Shown here: positions 1 to 9,065 of the stretch, piece by piece
Layout: each line of letters begins with the position of its first letter
How positions within the stretch are numbered: position 1 is the stretch's first letter
Notes under the pieces: generated by a model
What the model saw: only the letters and a program-made list of their open reading frames with translations
Told to the model about the DNA's origin: nothing
Database searches by the model: none
Made by a program: the position numbers and the translations under genes
From: Erythrobacter sp. AP23
GTDB lineage: Bacteria > Pseudomonadota > Alphaproteobacteria > Sphingomonadales > Sphingomonadaceae
Assembly (NCBI RefSeq): GCF_001542855.1
Contig: NZ_LNBY01000004.1
Span: 32,390 to 96,389, forward strand
Direction of reading: 5' to 3'
DNA: 64,000 nucleotides

Positions 1-1329
1 GCAGACGCGCCCAAGGACAAGGATGCGCCCAAATTCGTGCCGCCGACCAGCGGGACGTCGCTCGAGCGCACGATTGCCGCCGACAAGCCGCGCGGCACGG
101 TGGCGATCACCGGAGCGAAGATCCTGACCATGGCAGGTGACGGTGCGGGCGAGATTGCCAATGGCACGATCGTTATCACCGGCGACCGGATCGCGGCAAT
201 CGGTCCGGCCTCTTCGGTGCCCGTTCCGGAGGGCGCGACCGTCATCGATGCCCGCGGCAAGACGATTATGCCGGGCCTCGTGGATGCGCATGCGCACGGA
301 CCGCAGGGCACGGGCGATCTGGTCCCGCAACAGAACTGGTCGCTGGTGCAGAACCTCGCGATGGGAACGACGACGATCCACGATCCTTCGTCGCGCGCCA
401 GCATGATCTTCGCCGCGGCCGAGCGCCAGCGAGCCGGCACGCTGCTCGCCCCACGCATCTTCTCGACCGCCGAGATCGTCTATGGCGCCAAGGCGCCTAG
501 CGTCTATGCGCGGATCGACAGCTATGAAGATGCGCTCGCGCATATCCAGCGGATCAAGGCCCAGGGCGGTATCTCGATCAAGAACTACAACCAGCCGCGG
601 CGCGACCAGCGTCAGCAGGTCGTCGCCGCCTCGCGCGAGGAGAACATGCTGGTCGTCGCCGAGGGCGGGTCGCTGTTCGGTATGGATATGAACCTCATCG
701 CCGATGGCAATTCGACCATCGAACACAATGTGCCCGGCGAAGTTCTCTACGAGGATGTGCTGCAGTTCTGGGCGGGCTCGCAGTCGAACTATACGCCGAC
801 GCTGACCGTTACCTATGGCGGGCTGGCGGGCGATCCCTACTGGCGGCAGGCGACCGACGTATTCGACAATCCGCTGATGATCCACACGCCGCCGCGCCAG
901 CTGATCGCGCAGACCGCGCGGCGGGTGAAGGCACCCGAATGGGCCTTCGTCGACGACGATGCCGCGCGCGAGGCCAAGAAGCTTGCCGATCGTGGGGTCA
1001 AGGTCAGTATCGGTGCGCATGGCCAGCAGGCCGGCATCGCGGCGCATTGGGAACTGTGGAGCTTTGCCCGTGGCGGTATGTCGGCGGTCGAGGCGCTGCG
1101 GGCCGGCACTATCGAACCCGCGAAGTCACTCGGCATGGAACGCGACATCGGCAGCCTTGAGGTTGGCAAGCTGGCGGACCTCATCGTCCTCGACGCCGAT
1201 CCGAGCGAGAGCATCCGCAATTCGGACAGGATCGACCGTGTCATGCTTGGCGGCCGGCTGTACGATGCACGAACGATGAACGAGGTCGAAACGGGCAACG
1301 CCCGCCGCCTGCCTTATTGGTGGGAATAG
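1..1329 (+). CDS. Amidohydrolase, C-terminal part (5' end outside window)
   Basis: The reading frame is open from the first base, so the true start lies upstream; the first visible GTG at 37 is probably internal. The visible 442 residues form a metal-dependent amidohydrolase domain: a small beta-sandwich, then PGLVDAHAHG with the HxH metal ligands, a Lys in SIKNYN, a His in STIEHN, and a C-terminal GSLEVGKLADLIVLD segment that closes the sandwich. The charged lead-in (ADAPKDKDAPKF) and the family suggest the usual architecture of an N-terminal TolB/WD40-like propeller fused to an amidohydrolase, about 1100 residues in all. That is inference because the N-terminus is not visible. Substrate unknown; exported hydrolases of this type act on cyclic amides or peptides. 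It is convergent with the chemotaxis operon. Confidence 0.85.
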   Translation, partial: ADAPKDKDAPKFVPPTSGTSLERTIAADKPRGTVAITGAKILTMAGDGAGEIANGTIVITGDRIAAIGPASSVPVPEGATVIDARGKTIMPGLVDAHAHGPQGTGDLVPQQNWSLVQNLAMGTTTIHDPSSRASMIFAAAERQRAGTLLAPRIFSTAEIVYGAKAPSVYARIDSYEDALAHIQRIKAQGGISIKNYNQPRRDQRQQVVAASREENMLVVAEGGSLFGMDMNLIADGNSTIEHNVPGEVLYEDVLQFWAGSQSNYTPTLTVTYGGLAGDPYWRQATDVFDNPLMIHTPPRQLIAQTARRVKAPEWAFVDDDAAREAKKLADRGVKVSIGAHGQQAGIAAHWELWSFARGGMSAVEALRAGTIEPAKSLGMERDIGSLEVGKLADLIVLDADPSESIRNSDRIDRVMLGGRLYDARTMNEVETGNARRLPYWWE

Positions 1330-1395
1330 AGTGGGGGGAGGGGCGCGGAGAACACTTCCCCGCGCGTCCTCTCCGCATCACTTGCGCCATTGCCG

Positions 1396-2739
1396 TCAGG
1401 CTGCGCGGATTTGCTGGAGGAAGGCGTCGACGCGGCTCTTGAGTGCACCGGCCTGATCTTCGAGTTCGCTGGCCGAGTTGAGCACCTGGCTCGCTGCCGT
1501 GCCGGTGGCGAGACTGGTCTCGCGGAATTGCTCGATATGCGCGGAAACCTCGTCGGTCGACCGCGCGGCGAGGTCGATGCTCCGCGCAAGGTCCTGTCCG
1601 GCGACCGATTGCTGGTCGACCGCGCTGGCGATCGAGACCGAGGTCGACTCCAGCTCCTTGATCTGGCCCGCGATCGAGCGCAGCGCGCCGACGCTGGCAC
1701 CGGTTGAGTCCTGCATTGCGCGGATCTGCTCGGCGACCTCTTCGGTTGCCCGGCTGGTCTGCGCGGCCAGCTCTTTCACCTCGCTGGCGACCACGGCAAA
1801 GCCGCGCCCTGCCTCGCCACCGCGTGCGGCCTCTATCGAGGCGTTGAGCGCGAGGAGATTTGTGCGCTGGGCGATCGATTGGATCAACTCGACGATCTGA
1901 CCGACCTGCTCGGCGGACGACGCGAGTGCGGAAATCGTCTCGTCGGCACCGCTCGCCGTATCGGTCGCCTTGCGGGCGAGTTCCGCCGAATGGGCCGCCT
2001 GGCGGCTGATCTCCCCGATCGACATGGCGAATTCGTCGGATGCAGCTGCTGCCGCAGTTGCGCCGCTATTCGCCTGCTCCATCGAAGCCGTTACCAGGCT
2101 GGACTGGCTCGAGGCCTGTTCGGCCGTAGACGCCATTCCGGATGCGGTGGCGTTGAGTTGGGTCGCAGCCGCGGCAACCCCGCTTACCACATCGCCTACT
2201 CCGGTCTCGAAATCGCGCGCCATGCGCATCAGCTCGGCCTCGCGTTCCTCGGCCGCGCGCTTGCGCCCGGCAAATAGCTCGTCGAGCTTGTGGCCCGAGC
2301 GGAGAAAGACCGCGAAGGTCCGGGCGAGATCGCCGATCTCATCCGGCCGATGGGTATTCGATACCTCGATATCGCGTTCGCCCCGCGCGAGACGGGACAT
2401 GTCCTCGTTGATCTTCAGATAGGGCTCGATGATATGCTTGAGCACGAAGCGCAGGCTCGAAATACCGCCCAGCAGCGCTATGCCGAGGATGACCAGCGTG
2501 AGCACTTGCGCGATCGGGGCAAAGGACGGGATGAAGAAACCGATCTGCGCGATCAGGGTGACAAGAGCGAGCCCGCCGAGCGAGAATATCGACGCAATCT
2601 TCGCTTTGGAGGCGAGCGATTGCTTCATGAACCATTTGTTCAGTCCGGTAAGTTGCGGACCGTTCTCGGCTTTCATGACCTCGACTTCCGCGATTTCGCG
2701 GACCAATTCGTCGGCCATGATCGAACTGTGTGCGTTCAT
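1396..2739 (-). CDS. Methyl-accepting chemotaxis protein, short form without sensor domain
   Basis: Two hydrophobic segments (about residues 50-70 and 75-97) are separated by only a few residues, so there is essentially no periplasmic sensor. A HAMP domain (about 97-150, with the DEIGDLAR motif) and an MCP signalling hairpin (about 200-440) follow. The hairpin tip contains [19 protein letters not shown], the contact region for CheA/CheW. The C-terminus ends QIRAA, with no NWETF-type CheR tether. I chose ATG at 2739, preceded by AAGGGGG, over a TTG two codons upstream. It is the last gene of the che operon, 56 bp after the other MCP. Its signalling half is almost identical in protein to that MCP, although many codons differ. 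It may sense membrane state or an intracellular cue (inference). Confidence 0.93.
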   Translation of the reverse strand: MNAHSSIMADELVREIAEVEVMKAENGPQLTGLNKWFMKQSLASKAKIASIFSLGGLALVTLIAQIGFFIPSFAPIAQVLTLVILGIALLGGISSLRFVLKHIIEPYLKINEDMSRLARGERDIEVSNTHRPDEIGDLARTFAVFLRSGHKLDELFAGRKRAAEEREAELMRMARDFETGVGDVVSGVAAAATQLNATASGMASTAEQASSQSSLVTASMEQANSGATAAAAASDEFAMSIGEISRQAAHSAELARKATDTASGADETISALASSAEQVGQIVELIQSIAQRTNLLALNASIEAARGGEAGRGFAVVASEVKELAAQTSRATEEVAEQIRAMQDSTGASVGALRSIAGQIKELESTSVSIASAVDQQSVAGQDLARSIDLAARSTDEVSAHIEQFRETSLATGTAASQVLNSASELEDQAGALKSRVDAFLQQIRAA

Positions 2740-2750
2740 CCCCAAGCACC

Positions 2751-2777
2751 CCCTTAAGGTTGTGGCAACCGTAAGGG
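2751..2777 (-). promoter_or_regulatory. Intercistronic hairpin over the RBS of the second MCP
   Basis: An inverted repeat CCCTTAAGGTTG-TGG-CAACCGTAAGGG forms a 12-bp stem with one mismatch and a 3-nt loop. On the minus-strand transcript the 3' arm includes AAGGG of the Shine-Dalgarno AAGGGGG that serves the ATG at 2739. Folding could restrict translation of the short MCP or act as an RNA stability or attenuation element. No U-tract follows, so a plain terminator is less likely. Confidence 0.5.
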
Positions 2778-2795
2778 CGATTGCTTGAGATCGCG

Positions 2796-4604
2796 TTAAG
2801 CCGCGCGCACGTGCAGCAGGAATTGCGCGACCTGCGATTTGAGCGTGCTGGCCTGCGCCTCGAGCTCCGTCGAGGAGTTGAGCACCTGGCTGGCGGCTGC
2901 TCCGGTGGCCAGGCTGGTTTCGCGAACCTGTACGATATTGGCCGAGACCTCGTCGGTCGACCGCGCGGCAAGGTCGATGCTGCGTGCAAGATCCTGCCCG
3001 GCGACCGACTGCTGGTCGACAGCGCTGGCGATGGAGGTGGCAGTCGATTCGAGTTCCTTGATCTGGTCCGCGATCGAACGCAGCGCGCCGACGCTGGCAC
3101 CGGTCGAATCCTGCATCGCGCGAATCTGCTCGGCGACCTCCTCGGTCGCGCGGCTGGTCTGCGCGGCCAGTTCCTTGACCTCGCTGGCAACCACCGCGAA
3201 GCCGCGTCCGGCTTCGCCGCCACGGGCCGCCTCGATCGAGGCGTTGAGCGCAAGCAGGTTGGTACGCTGCGCGATCGACTGGATGAGCTCGACGATCTGC
3301 CCCACCTGTTCCGCCGAAACGGCAAGTGCCGAAATTGTCTCGTCGGCGCCGCTTGCGGCATCCGTCGCCTTTCGTGCCAACTGCGCCGAATGAGACGCCT
3401 GGCGGCTGATCTCGCCGATCGACATGGCAAATTCGTCCGAAGCGGCGGCGGCGGCGGTCACGCCGTTCGAGGCCTGGCCCATGGCGGCAGTCACGCTGGA
3501 TGTCTGGGTCGAAGCCTGTTCGGCGGCCGCGGCCATCGAGCCTGCGGTCGTCTTGAGCTGCGCGGACGCCGAAGCCACGCCATTGACCACTTCCCCGACT
3601 GTCGTCTCGAAGCGCTGAGCGAAACGGACCATTTCCTGACCGCGTTCCCGTCGCAGCGCCTCGCGTTCCTGCGCAACGTTTTCGAACTGACGGGCGGCCT
3701 GCAGAAAGACCTCGAGCGCACGGGCGAGATCGCCGATTTCATCGTGCCGGCGGGTCGCCGGGATGTGAACGTCCTTGTCGCCCTCGGCCAGCCGCGTTGC
3801 CACCGCGGTCATGCGCTTGAGCGTCGATGACACATCGCGTCCGAGATATCGCGCTGTCATCCACGCAACCGCGATTCCCACGCCTGCAACACCGAAAAAG
3901 GCGACGAAGAGCCACATGATCATGGTTTGCGAGGCGGCATCTGAAGTCTTGCCGATCCGCTCGATCTCCTCCCGGGTCGCCACGGCCGTTTCTACGAAGC
4001 TGCGCCCTTCGACATAGACGCTGTCCGAAAAGTCCTGCCACTGCGCTTGAGTGCCGCGGGCGCGTTGGGCCTCGGTCACACGCATTCTAATTCGCGACAG
4101 CTTGCTGTTGAGGTCCTCGATCCTGGGCAACACGCTAGGCGCGACGCCGACAACCTCGTCTTCCAGCCGGCTGAGGTCCCGGTCGGTATCCGCGAAGGCT
4201 TCGAGGGCCGAAGTCAGATCGTTCGGATCGCCCGTCACTGCGTAGCGCTGAACGAACAGGCGTCCGCCATCGATATCGGCGACCATTCGCTCGGCCGTCA
4301 CCGCAGCGGTGGAGATGGCCATGCGTTCCGAACGCGCTTCGAGCGCGAAATAGCCTCCGACAAGTGTACCCAAGAGGCTGAGCACCACAACGGCGATACT
4401 GGCAAGCGAGATTGCATTCAGCTTCTCACCGACCGACTTGTTGTCCAGCCAGCCCTTGAGCCCTCCCGGGGCCTCACTCTCGGCGGGGTCGGCTTCGATT
4501 GGATCGGTAAGGAACGGCTCCTCGGGCGCCTCCACCGTATGGTCGGGGGGCGAGGCTTCGTGTTCGGCAACCATGCCGTTGACCATATCCTGGAGCGCGC
4601 TCAT
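2796..4604 (-). CDS. Methyl-accepting chemotaxis protein with periplasmic sensor
   Basis: 602 residues. An unusually long acidic cytoplasmic N-terminus (about 60 residues) precedes TM1 (about 67-88). A periplasmic helical sensor (about 90-225) follows, then TM2 (about 227-250), HAMP (about 250-305, motif [13 protein letters not shown]) and the MCP signalling domain (about 360-590). The hairpin tip matches the downstream MCP. The sensor looks like a four-helix bundle of the CHASE3/Tar type; the ligand cannot be told. The start ATG at 4604 overlaps the stop of the GGDEF/EAL gene by ATGA, so translation is probably coupled. It lies in the che operon and no C-terminal CheR pentapeptide is seen. 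Confidence 0.95.
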   Translation of the reverse strand: MSALQDMVNGMVAEHEASPPDHTVEAPEEPFLTDPIEADPAESEAPGGLKGWLDNKSVGEKLNAISLASIAVVVLSLLGTLVGGYFALEARSERMAISTAAVTAERMVADIDGGRLFVQRYAVTGDPNDLTSALEAFADTDRDLSRLEDEVVGVAPSVLPRIEDLNSKLSRIRMRVTEAQRARGTQAQWQDFSDSVYVEGRSFVETAVATREEIERIGKTSDAASQTMIMWLFVAFFGVAGVGIAVAWMTARYLGRDVSSTLKRMTAVATRLAEGDKDVHIPATRRHDEIGDLARALEVFLQAARQFENVAQEREALRRERGQEMVRFAQRFETTVGEVVNGVASASAQLKTTAGSMAAAAEQASTQTSSVTAAMGQASNGVTAAAAASDEFAMSIGEISRQASHSAQLARKATDAASGADETISALAVSAEQVGQIVELIQSIAQRTNLLALNASIEAARGGEAGRGFAVVASEVKELAAQTSRATEEVAEQIRAMQDSTGASVGALRSIADQIKELESTATSIASAVDQQSVAGQDLARSIDLAARSTDEVSANIVQVRETSLATGAAASQVLNSSTELEAQASTLKSQVAQFLLHVRAA

Positions 4605-6172
4605 GCGACTTGGCTATCCTCGTTTGCTTCTTCTGATGACAAGCCGATGGGCTTGCCGAGATGTTGGGCGATTTCTTCGGCCGGCATTGCCTTGAAATAC
4701 AGCCAGCCCTGGATCTGGTCGCAACCGGCAGCGCGGACCATGGCGGCCTGCTCCTCCGTTTCGACGCCTTCTGCGGTCACAGCCATTTTCATGGCGCGCG
4801 CCACCGTGATGCTGGACAGCATCATGGCGCGGCTGCCGTCGTCTTCGCTCGCCTGGACCACAAGGCTGCGGTCGAGCTTGAGCTTTTCGAAGCGGAATTG
4901 CCGCAGGAAGCCGATGGAAGCGTAACCGGTGCCGAAATCGTCGAGCGAAATCCTGACCCCGAAACCGCGGATCACCGCGAGGCTGCGCTCCGCTACCAGC
5001 GGATCGAGTACCAAGCAGGTTTCGGTGATTTCGAGCTCGAGTCGCTCGGGGTCGAATTGCGTTTCCTCTAGAATGTGGCCCAGCTGGATTGGGAATTCGG
5101 GGTTGCGCAATTGCGCCGCCGAAATGTTGACCGACAGCGTGATGCCGTCCCAATCGAGGGCGTCGCAGCAAGCCTGGCGCAGCACCCACAAGCCGATCGA
5201 ATTGATCAGCCCGCTCTCTTCCGCAACGGGAATGAAGATGTTCGGGCCGACCTGCTTGCCGTCCGGACGATCCCAGCGCAGCAGGCATTCCACCGCGACG
5301 ATCATGCGCGTGTTGCTGTCCACCAGTGGCTGGTAATTGAGCCGGAATTCGTCCTTGGCGAGCGCATTGCGCAAATCGTCGTCCATTTCCTTGAGCTGCT
5401 CGCGGCTCTTGTCGAACGTCTTGCTGAACCAAGTACAGCGCATCTTGCCGCCGCGCTTGGAGGCATACATCGCAATGTCTGCGCGGCGCAGCAGCTCGGA
5501 GGAACTGACATCGTCCTGCGCAGCCCGGCGAGCGAGGCCGATGCTTGCCCCCAGCGTGAGGCGCCGGTCTTCGACGTGAACGGGTTTGGCAAGCCGTTCG
5601 ATGATGCGCCGGCAGAGCCCTTCCAGCAGCGTGCCGGCAACCGGCCCCCCGATCATCATTGCATACTCGTCGCCCCCCAGCCGATACACTTTGGCTTCGC
5701 CATCGCTGACCTGCTTGAAAATGTCAGCGCATTCGCGAATAGCGACATCGCCGACGAAATGGCCGTAGTGATCGTTGATCAGCTTGAAACCGTCGAGGTC
5801 GATCATCGCCAATGCCACTTCGTGGCCCTGCCGGTATTCGTGACGGATGTCGAAATGGAGAGCGCGGCGATTGGGCAGCAGTGTCAGGCTGTCGCTGCGC
5901 GAGAGTTGTTCGATGCGGCGCAAATGGCGGACGGTCAGATGGGCGCAGATCGCCGCCGCCATGCTGAACAGGATGGCGCCGATGACGAGGATCGTGGAAG
6001 ACGTCGCGAAGTCGAGGAAGCGATTGGCAACGGCGATCGACCAGGTCAGGATGAAACTCCCGCCTAGCGCAGCCATCGGCCCGAAGAGGATGGTCCGCGT
6101 GCTGCCGCTTTCGTGAGACGTATACGTACCCACAGTCATTTTCGACACACGCCCCTCTTTGCGACCCTTCAT
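4601..6172 (-). CDS. Membrane GGDEF-EAL cyclic-di-GMP enzyme
   Basis: Two transmembrane helices near the N-terminus (about residues 28-50 and 60-80) precede a diguanylate cyclase domain (about 90-250) with GGDEY at 166-170. A phosphodiesterase domain (about 265-510) follows. Its signature reads ECL instead of EAL at 295-297, keeps the metal-binding Glu, and carries DDFGTG at 411-416, so both halves may be catalytic. It makes and/or degrades cyclic-di-GMP at the inner membrane. It sits between cheR and the two MCP genes, which suggests it links chemotactic signalling to the motile/sessile switch (inference). Start: ATG 6172 gives the longest protein, but ATG 6139 has a better, though distant, AGAGGGG upstream and may be the real one. 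Confidence 0.93.
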   Translation of the reverse strand: MKGRKEGRVSKMTVGTYTSHESGSTRTILFGPMAALGGSFILTWSIAVANRFLDFATSSTILVIGAILFSMAAAICAHLTVRHLRRIEQLSRSDSLTLLPNRRALHFDIRHEYRQGHEVALAMIDLDGFKLINDHYGHFVGDVAIRECADIFKQVSDGEAKVYRLGGDEYAMMIGGPVAGTLLEGLCRRIIERLAKPVHVEDRRLTLGASIGLARRAAQDDVSSSELLRRADIAMYASKRGGKMRCTWFSKTFDKSREQLKEMDDDLRNALAKDEFRLNYQPLVDSNTRMIVAVECLLRWDRPDGKQVGPNIFIPVAEESGLINSIGLWVLRQACCDALDWDGITLSVNISAAQLRNPEFPIQLGHILEETQFDPERLELEITETCLVLDPLVAERSLAVIRGFGVRISLDDFGTGYASIGFLRQFRFEKLKLDRSLVVQASEDDGSRAMMLSSITVARAMKMAVTAEGVETEEQAAMVRAAGCDQIQGWLYFKAMPAEEIAQHLGKPIGLSSEEANEDSQVA

Positions 6173-6245
6173 GTCGGACTAGAGCGCATTCGCTAAAGAA
6201 GCGTAAATCGGCGGTTTACCTTGTCCCGCAGCTGCCAAGGGCGAT

Positions 6246-7109
6246 TCAGCAGGCTGCAGCCCGCAATCGCTGTTCGGCGCGCGAAACATTACCCATGATC
6301 GGAGAGTAGAGCGAGGATCCGAACTCGGAAGGTTTGAACTTGTCGGTCTGCCCAACCACCGTCTCGCCGGCACCCAGCATGAGCCACCCGTCGGCAGCGA
6401 TCCCGCTGGCCAGCCTGTCGAAGGCTTTAGCCCTCGTCTCCGGGTCGAAATAGAGCAGTACGTTGCGACACATGACCAGGTCGAACCGGCCCGGCGCGGG
6501 CGGATAGTCGAGAATGTTGTGCTGCTGGAAGCGGATCATGGCACGAATCCTGTCCGCCGCCTGCCAGTGTCCCTCGTCCTCGGTGAAGAAGTTCAGCATC
6601 TGCGCGACGCTGATCCCACGCTGAATTTCGAACTGGGTATAGCGTCCGTTGCGTGCGGTCTCGATCGCCTTGTTCGACACGTCGGTGCCAAGGATTTCGA
6701 TTCGCCAGTCCTTCCACCGATTGGGTTGTTCGGCAAAGATCATTGCGAGGCTGAGTGCTTCCTGGCCGGTCGAACAGCCGGCCGACCAGATCCTCAGCCG
6801 CTTCGTGCTTTCGCGCTTGCGTGCGAGATCGGGCAAGACCTGGTTCGACAGAGCCGAGAAATAGGAATGATCGCGAAAGAAATAGGTTTCGTTATTGAGC
6901 AGCGCTTCGACCACCCGCGTGGCGAGGCGATGCTCACTGGGGCGCTCGAGCATGCAGGCGAGCTGATCGACGTTCTCGATACCGAATTCGCGGAAGAGGC
7001 CGGACAGTGCGCCGGAGACACGCCAGCGACGGCCTTCGGTAAGTTGCTGCCCCGTACGCTGCGCAAGAAGGTCACCGATGATGCGGTGCGACGCGTCATC
7101 TACCGCCAT
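6246..7109 (-). CDS. cheR: Chemotaxis protein methyltransferase CheR
   Basis: CheR methylates glutamates of MCPs using S-adenosylmethionine. The 287-residue protein has an N-terminal helical CheR domain with NNETYFFRD, followed by the SAM-binding Rossmann fold with SAGCSTGQE (motif I), LGTDVS, and CRNVLLYFD. I chose ATG 7109 (MAVDDASHR). Longer versions add 34 residues of arginine-rich sequence that is the cheB gene read in another frame. The start overlaps the end of cheB by 10 bp, implying translational coupling. Length is normal for CheR. A 73-bp gap to the GGDEF/EAL gene shows no terminator. Confidence 0.96.
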   Translation of the reverse strand: MAVDDASHRIIGDLLAQRTGQQLTEGRRWRVSGALSGLFREFGIENVDQLACMLERPSEHRLATRVVEALLNNETYFFRDHSYFSALSNQVLPDLARKRESTKRLRIWSAGCSTGQEALSLAMIFAEQPNRWKDWRIEILGTDVSNKAIETARNGRYTQFEIQRGISVAQMLNFFTEDEGHWQAADRIRAMIRFQQHNILDYPPAPGRFDLVMCRNVLLYFDPETRAKAFDRLASGIAADGWLMLGAGETVVGQTDKFKPSEFGSSLYSPIMGNVSRAEQRLRAAAC

Positions 7110-8197
7110 GCGGCGGCTCCTGCGCTTGCAAGGAGGCGGTCCGCCAGTTCGGCCGGTGGCAGAACGGCCGCAGCCAGCCCAAGCTCGGTAACGGCACGCG
7201 GCATCCCCCATACCGCGCAGGTCTCGGCATTCTGCGCGTATATCGTGCCGCCCGCCGACACCACCGACTGGGCTCCGTCGGTACCATCGCGCCCCATGCC
7301 CGACAGCAGCACGCCGGCGACGTGCCCGTCATACGCCTCGGCAAGAGTTTCGAACATCGGGTCGACTGAAGGCGTACATCCGCTTTTTACCGGATGATAG
7401 GCCAGTCCGAGGACATGGTGTCCGCCCGATTTGCGCACCACCATGTGGCCATGCCCCGGCGCGATATAAATCTTGCCGCGCTCGATCTGAATGCCATCGT
7501 CGGCAAGGACCGCTTCGCGGCCCGCAGCCATCTCCATTTGCTGTGCGAAAACGGGGATGAAACTGGCAGGCAGATGTTGCGTGATCAGGATCGGCAGGTC
7601 GAAATTCTTCGGCACCTGACGCAGGAATAGATTAAGCGCGTGAATCCCGCCGGTCGACGCGCCGATGGCGACGAGCTGCGGCGGCTTGCCAATGCGATCG
7701 GCGGCGGTTTTCGCCACCGCGAGGCCTGCGGCATCGTCCGCCGTGTCACCCCTGAGCGCACGGATCTTGCCAAGAAGGGTGGAGCGATAGTCGTCGTTGA
7801 AGCCGCCCGGGCGCGGCTTGAGCATGGTGTCGGCGGCCCCCAGCGACAGCGCAGTGACCGTCGCCTCTGCTCCATCGGCGGTCAGCGAGGAAATAACCAA
7901 CACCTGCGTATCGGGCGCCGATTGCATGATTTTGGGCAAGGCCGCCAAACCGCCCATGCCCGGCATCTCGAGGTCGAGAAGCATGACATCGGGCGTGGCC
8001 GTGGCGAGTTCGGCAAGGCCGCATTCCGCCGAATTGGCGGTCGCGACGATCCGCATATCGGGTTCCTGCTCGATCATGCGCGAGAAAACGGTGCGCACGG
8101 TCAGTGAATCGTCGACGATCATCACCCGCACGGGATCGCTGCATGGTCGGGTATCAGCGCCCGAGACTAAGGCATCGGAACGGAGGAGTGCGCCCAT
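7100..8197 (-). CDS. cheB: Chemotaxis response regulator methylesterase CheB
   Basis: CheB demethylates and deamidates MCPs when phosphorylated by CheA. Residues about 23-145 form the receiver, with DD at 29-30, the phosphorylated Asp75 in LLDLEMPGM and Lys127 in LKPR. A linker leads to the esterase domain (about 170-360), with the catalytic triad Ser181 (GASTGG), His208 (ITQHLP) and Asp304 (MGRDGTDG). The start ATG at 8197 is preceded by AGGAGG that overlaps the stop of cheY 11 bp upstream. The order cheY-cheB-cheR with overlaps is typical of alphaproteobacterial clusters. Confidence 0.97.
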   Translation of the reverse strand: MGALLRSDALVSGADTRPCSDPVRVMIVDDSLTVRTVFSRMIEQEPDMRIVATANSAECGLAELATATPDVMLLDLEMPGMGGLAALPKIMQSAPDTQVLVISSLTADGAEATVTALSLGAADTMLKPRPGGFNDDYRSTLLGKIRALRGDTADDAAGLAVAKTAADRIGKPPQLVAIGASTGGIHALNLFLRQVPKNFDLPILITQHLPASFIPVFAQQMEMAAGREAVLADDGIQIERGKIYIAPGHGHMVVRKSGGHHVLGLAYHPVKSGCTPSVDPMFETLAEAYDGHVAGVLLSGMGRDGTDGAQSVVSAGGTIYAQNAETCAVWGMPRAVTELGLAAAVLPPAELADRLLASAGAAAWR

Positions 8198-8208
8198 ATC
8201 ACGCCTCC

Positions 8209-8574
8209 TCAGGCCATGCCGACAAGCTGGAGCTTGATCTGCAAGGTTTCGTGATCGAACGGCTTCATGACGTATTCGTCCGCACCCGCGCTAATCGCCT
8301 CGCGAATGTGCGCGACGTCGTTTTCGGTGGTGCAGAACACGACCTTAGGCTTGTCGCCGCCATCGCGCTGGCGCAGCTGCGTGATGAACTCGATCCCCGT
8401 CATGACCGGCATGTTCCAGTCGAGCAGGATAACGTCGGGCATGTCTTCGGCGCATTTTTCAAGGCCTTCGCGGCCATTCTCGGCTTCCTCGACACTGAAG
8501 CCGAGCGTTTCGAGAATGTGGCGCGAAACCTTCCGGATGACGCGCGAATCATCGACGATAAGGCAGGATTTCAT
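8209..8574 (-). CDS. cheY: Chemotaxis response regulator CheY
   Basis: A single 121-residue receiver domain. It has the acidic pair Asp8/Asp9, phosphoacceptor Asp52 (LLDWNMP), the conserved Thr82 region (CTTEND) and Lys104 (VMKPF). Phospho-CheY binds the flagellar switch. The protein starts MKSCLIVDDS at ATG 8574. It lies 56 bp after cheW and 11 bp before cheB. Alphaproteobacteria often carry several CheY proteins, so this one could also act as a phosphate sink. No flagellar gene is in the window. Confidence 0.96.
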   Translation of the reverse strand: MKSCLIVDDSRVIRKVSRHILETLGFSVEEAENGREGLEKCAEDMPDVILLDWNMPVMTGIEFITQLRQRDGGDKPKVVFCTTENDVAHIREAISAGADEYVMKPFDHETLQIKLQLVGMA

Positions 8575-8630
8575 TGCAATGACCTCTGGTGTTTTCGAGT
8601 ATCGTCTATCGGCGTTAGGTAACTAATCGC

Positions 8631-9065
8631 TTAAGCTGCCCGTGCGATGGGCCCCGATACCAACGCTTCGACATCGATGATGAGAGTGGGGCCGCCGTCC
8701 GTTTCCACCATTCCACGCGCGGCGGTCTGCCATCCGGCGCCGAAACCGCCGGGAACGGCGATCGGTTCGCTTCGGGCCTCGCCGACATCGTAGGCTGCAT
8801 CTACCAGCAAGGCATAGGGATGGCCGTCGACCTGCACCACGGCAGCGCGCTGGCCGCGTACATCCTGCCGGCTATCGAAACCAAGGGCGACCTGACAGTC
8901 GATCACGGTCAGCGCCTGGCTGCGCAGAGCGGTGAGGCCGAGGATGAACGGGGCTACACCGGGTATGGGCGTGATCTCGTCGATTTCGATGACCGACTGA
9001 ACTTCGGCCGCGGGAATTGCGGCACGACGCCCGGCGATCAGGCACATGAGAAGAAGTTCGTTCAT
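8631..9065 (-). CDS. cheW: Chemotaxis coupling protein CheW
   Basis: 144 residues, one SH3-like CheW domain. It opens with MNELLLMCLIAGRRAAIPA, then has the VQSVIEIDEITPIPG and GLTALRSQALTVIDC segments seen in CheW proteins. It scaffolds MCPs to the kinase CheA. The start ATG 9065 overlaps the cheA stop by 4 bp (ATGA). It is slightly shorter than enterobacterial CheW but complete. Confidence 0.94.
   Translation of the reverse strand: MNELLLMCLIAGRRAAIPAAEVQSVIEIDEITPIPGVAPFILGLTALRSQALTVIDCQVALGFDSRQDVRGQRAAVVQVDGHPYALLVDAAYDVGEARSEPIAVPGGFGAGWQTAARGMVETDGGPTLIIDVEALVSGPIARAA

Noticed and set aside
1330..1395. Terminator between the amidohydrolase and MCP genes
   Set aside because: G-rich sequence gives only irregular pairings and no T-tract.
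2781..3830. Long open frame antisense to the sensor MCP
   Set aside because: Arg/Gly/Leu-rich translation that mirrors the MCP codons; typical antisense shadow of a GC-rich gene.
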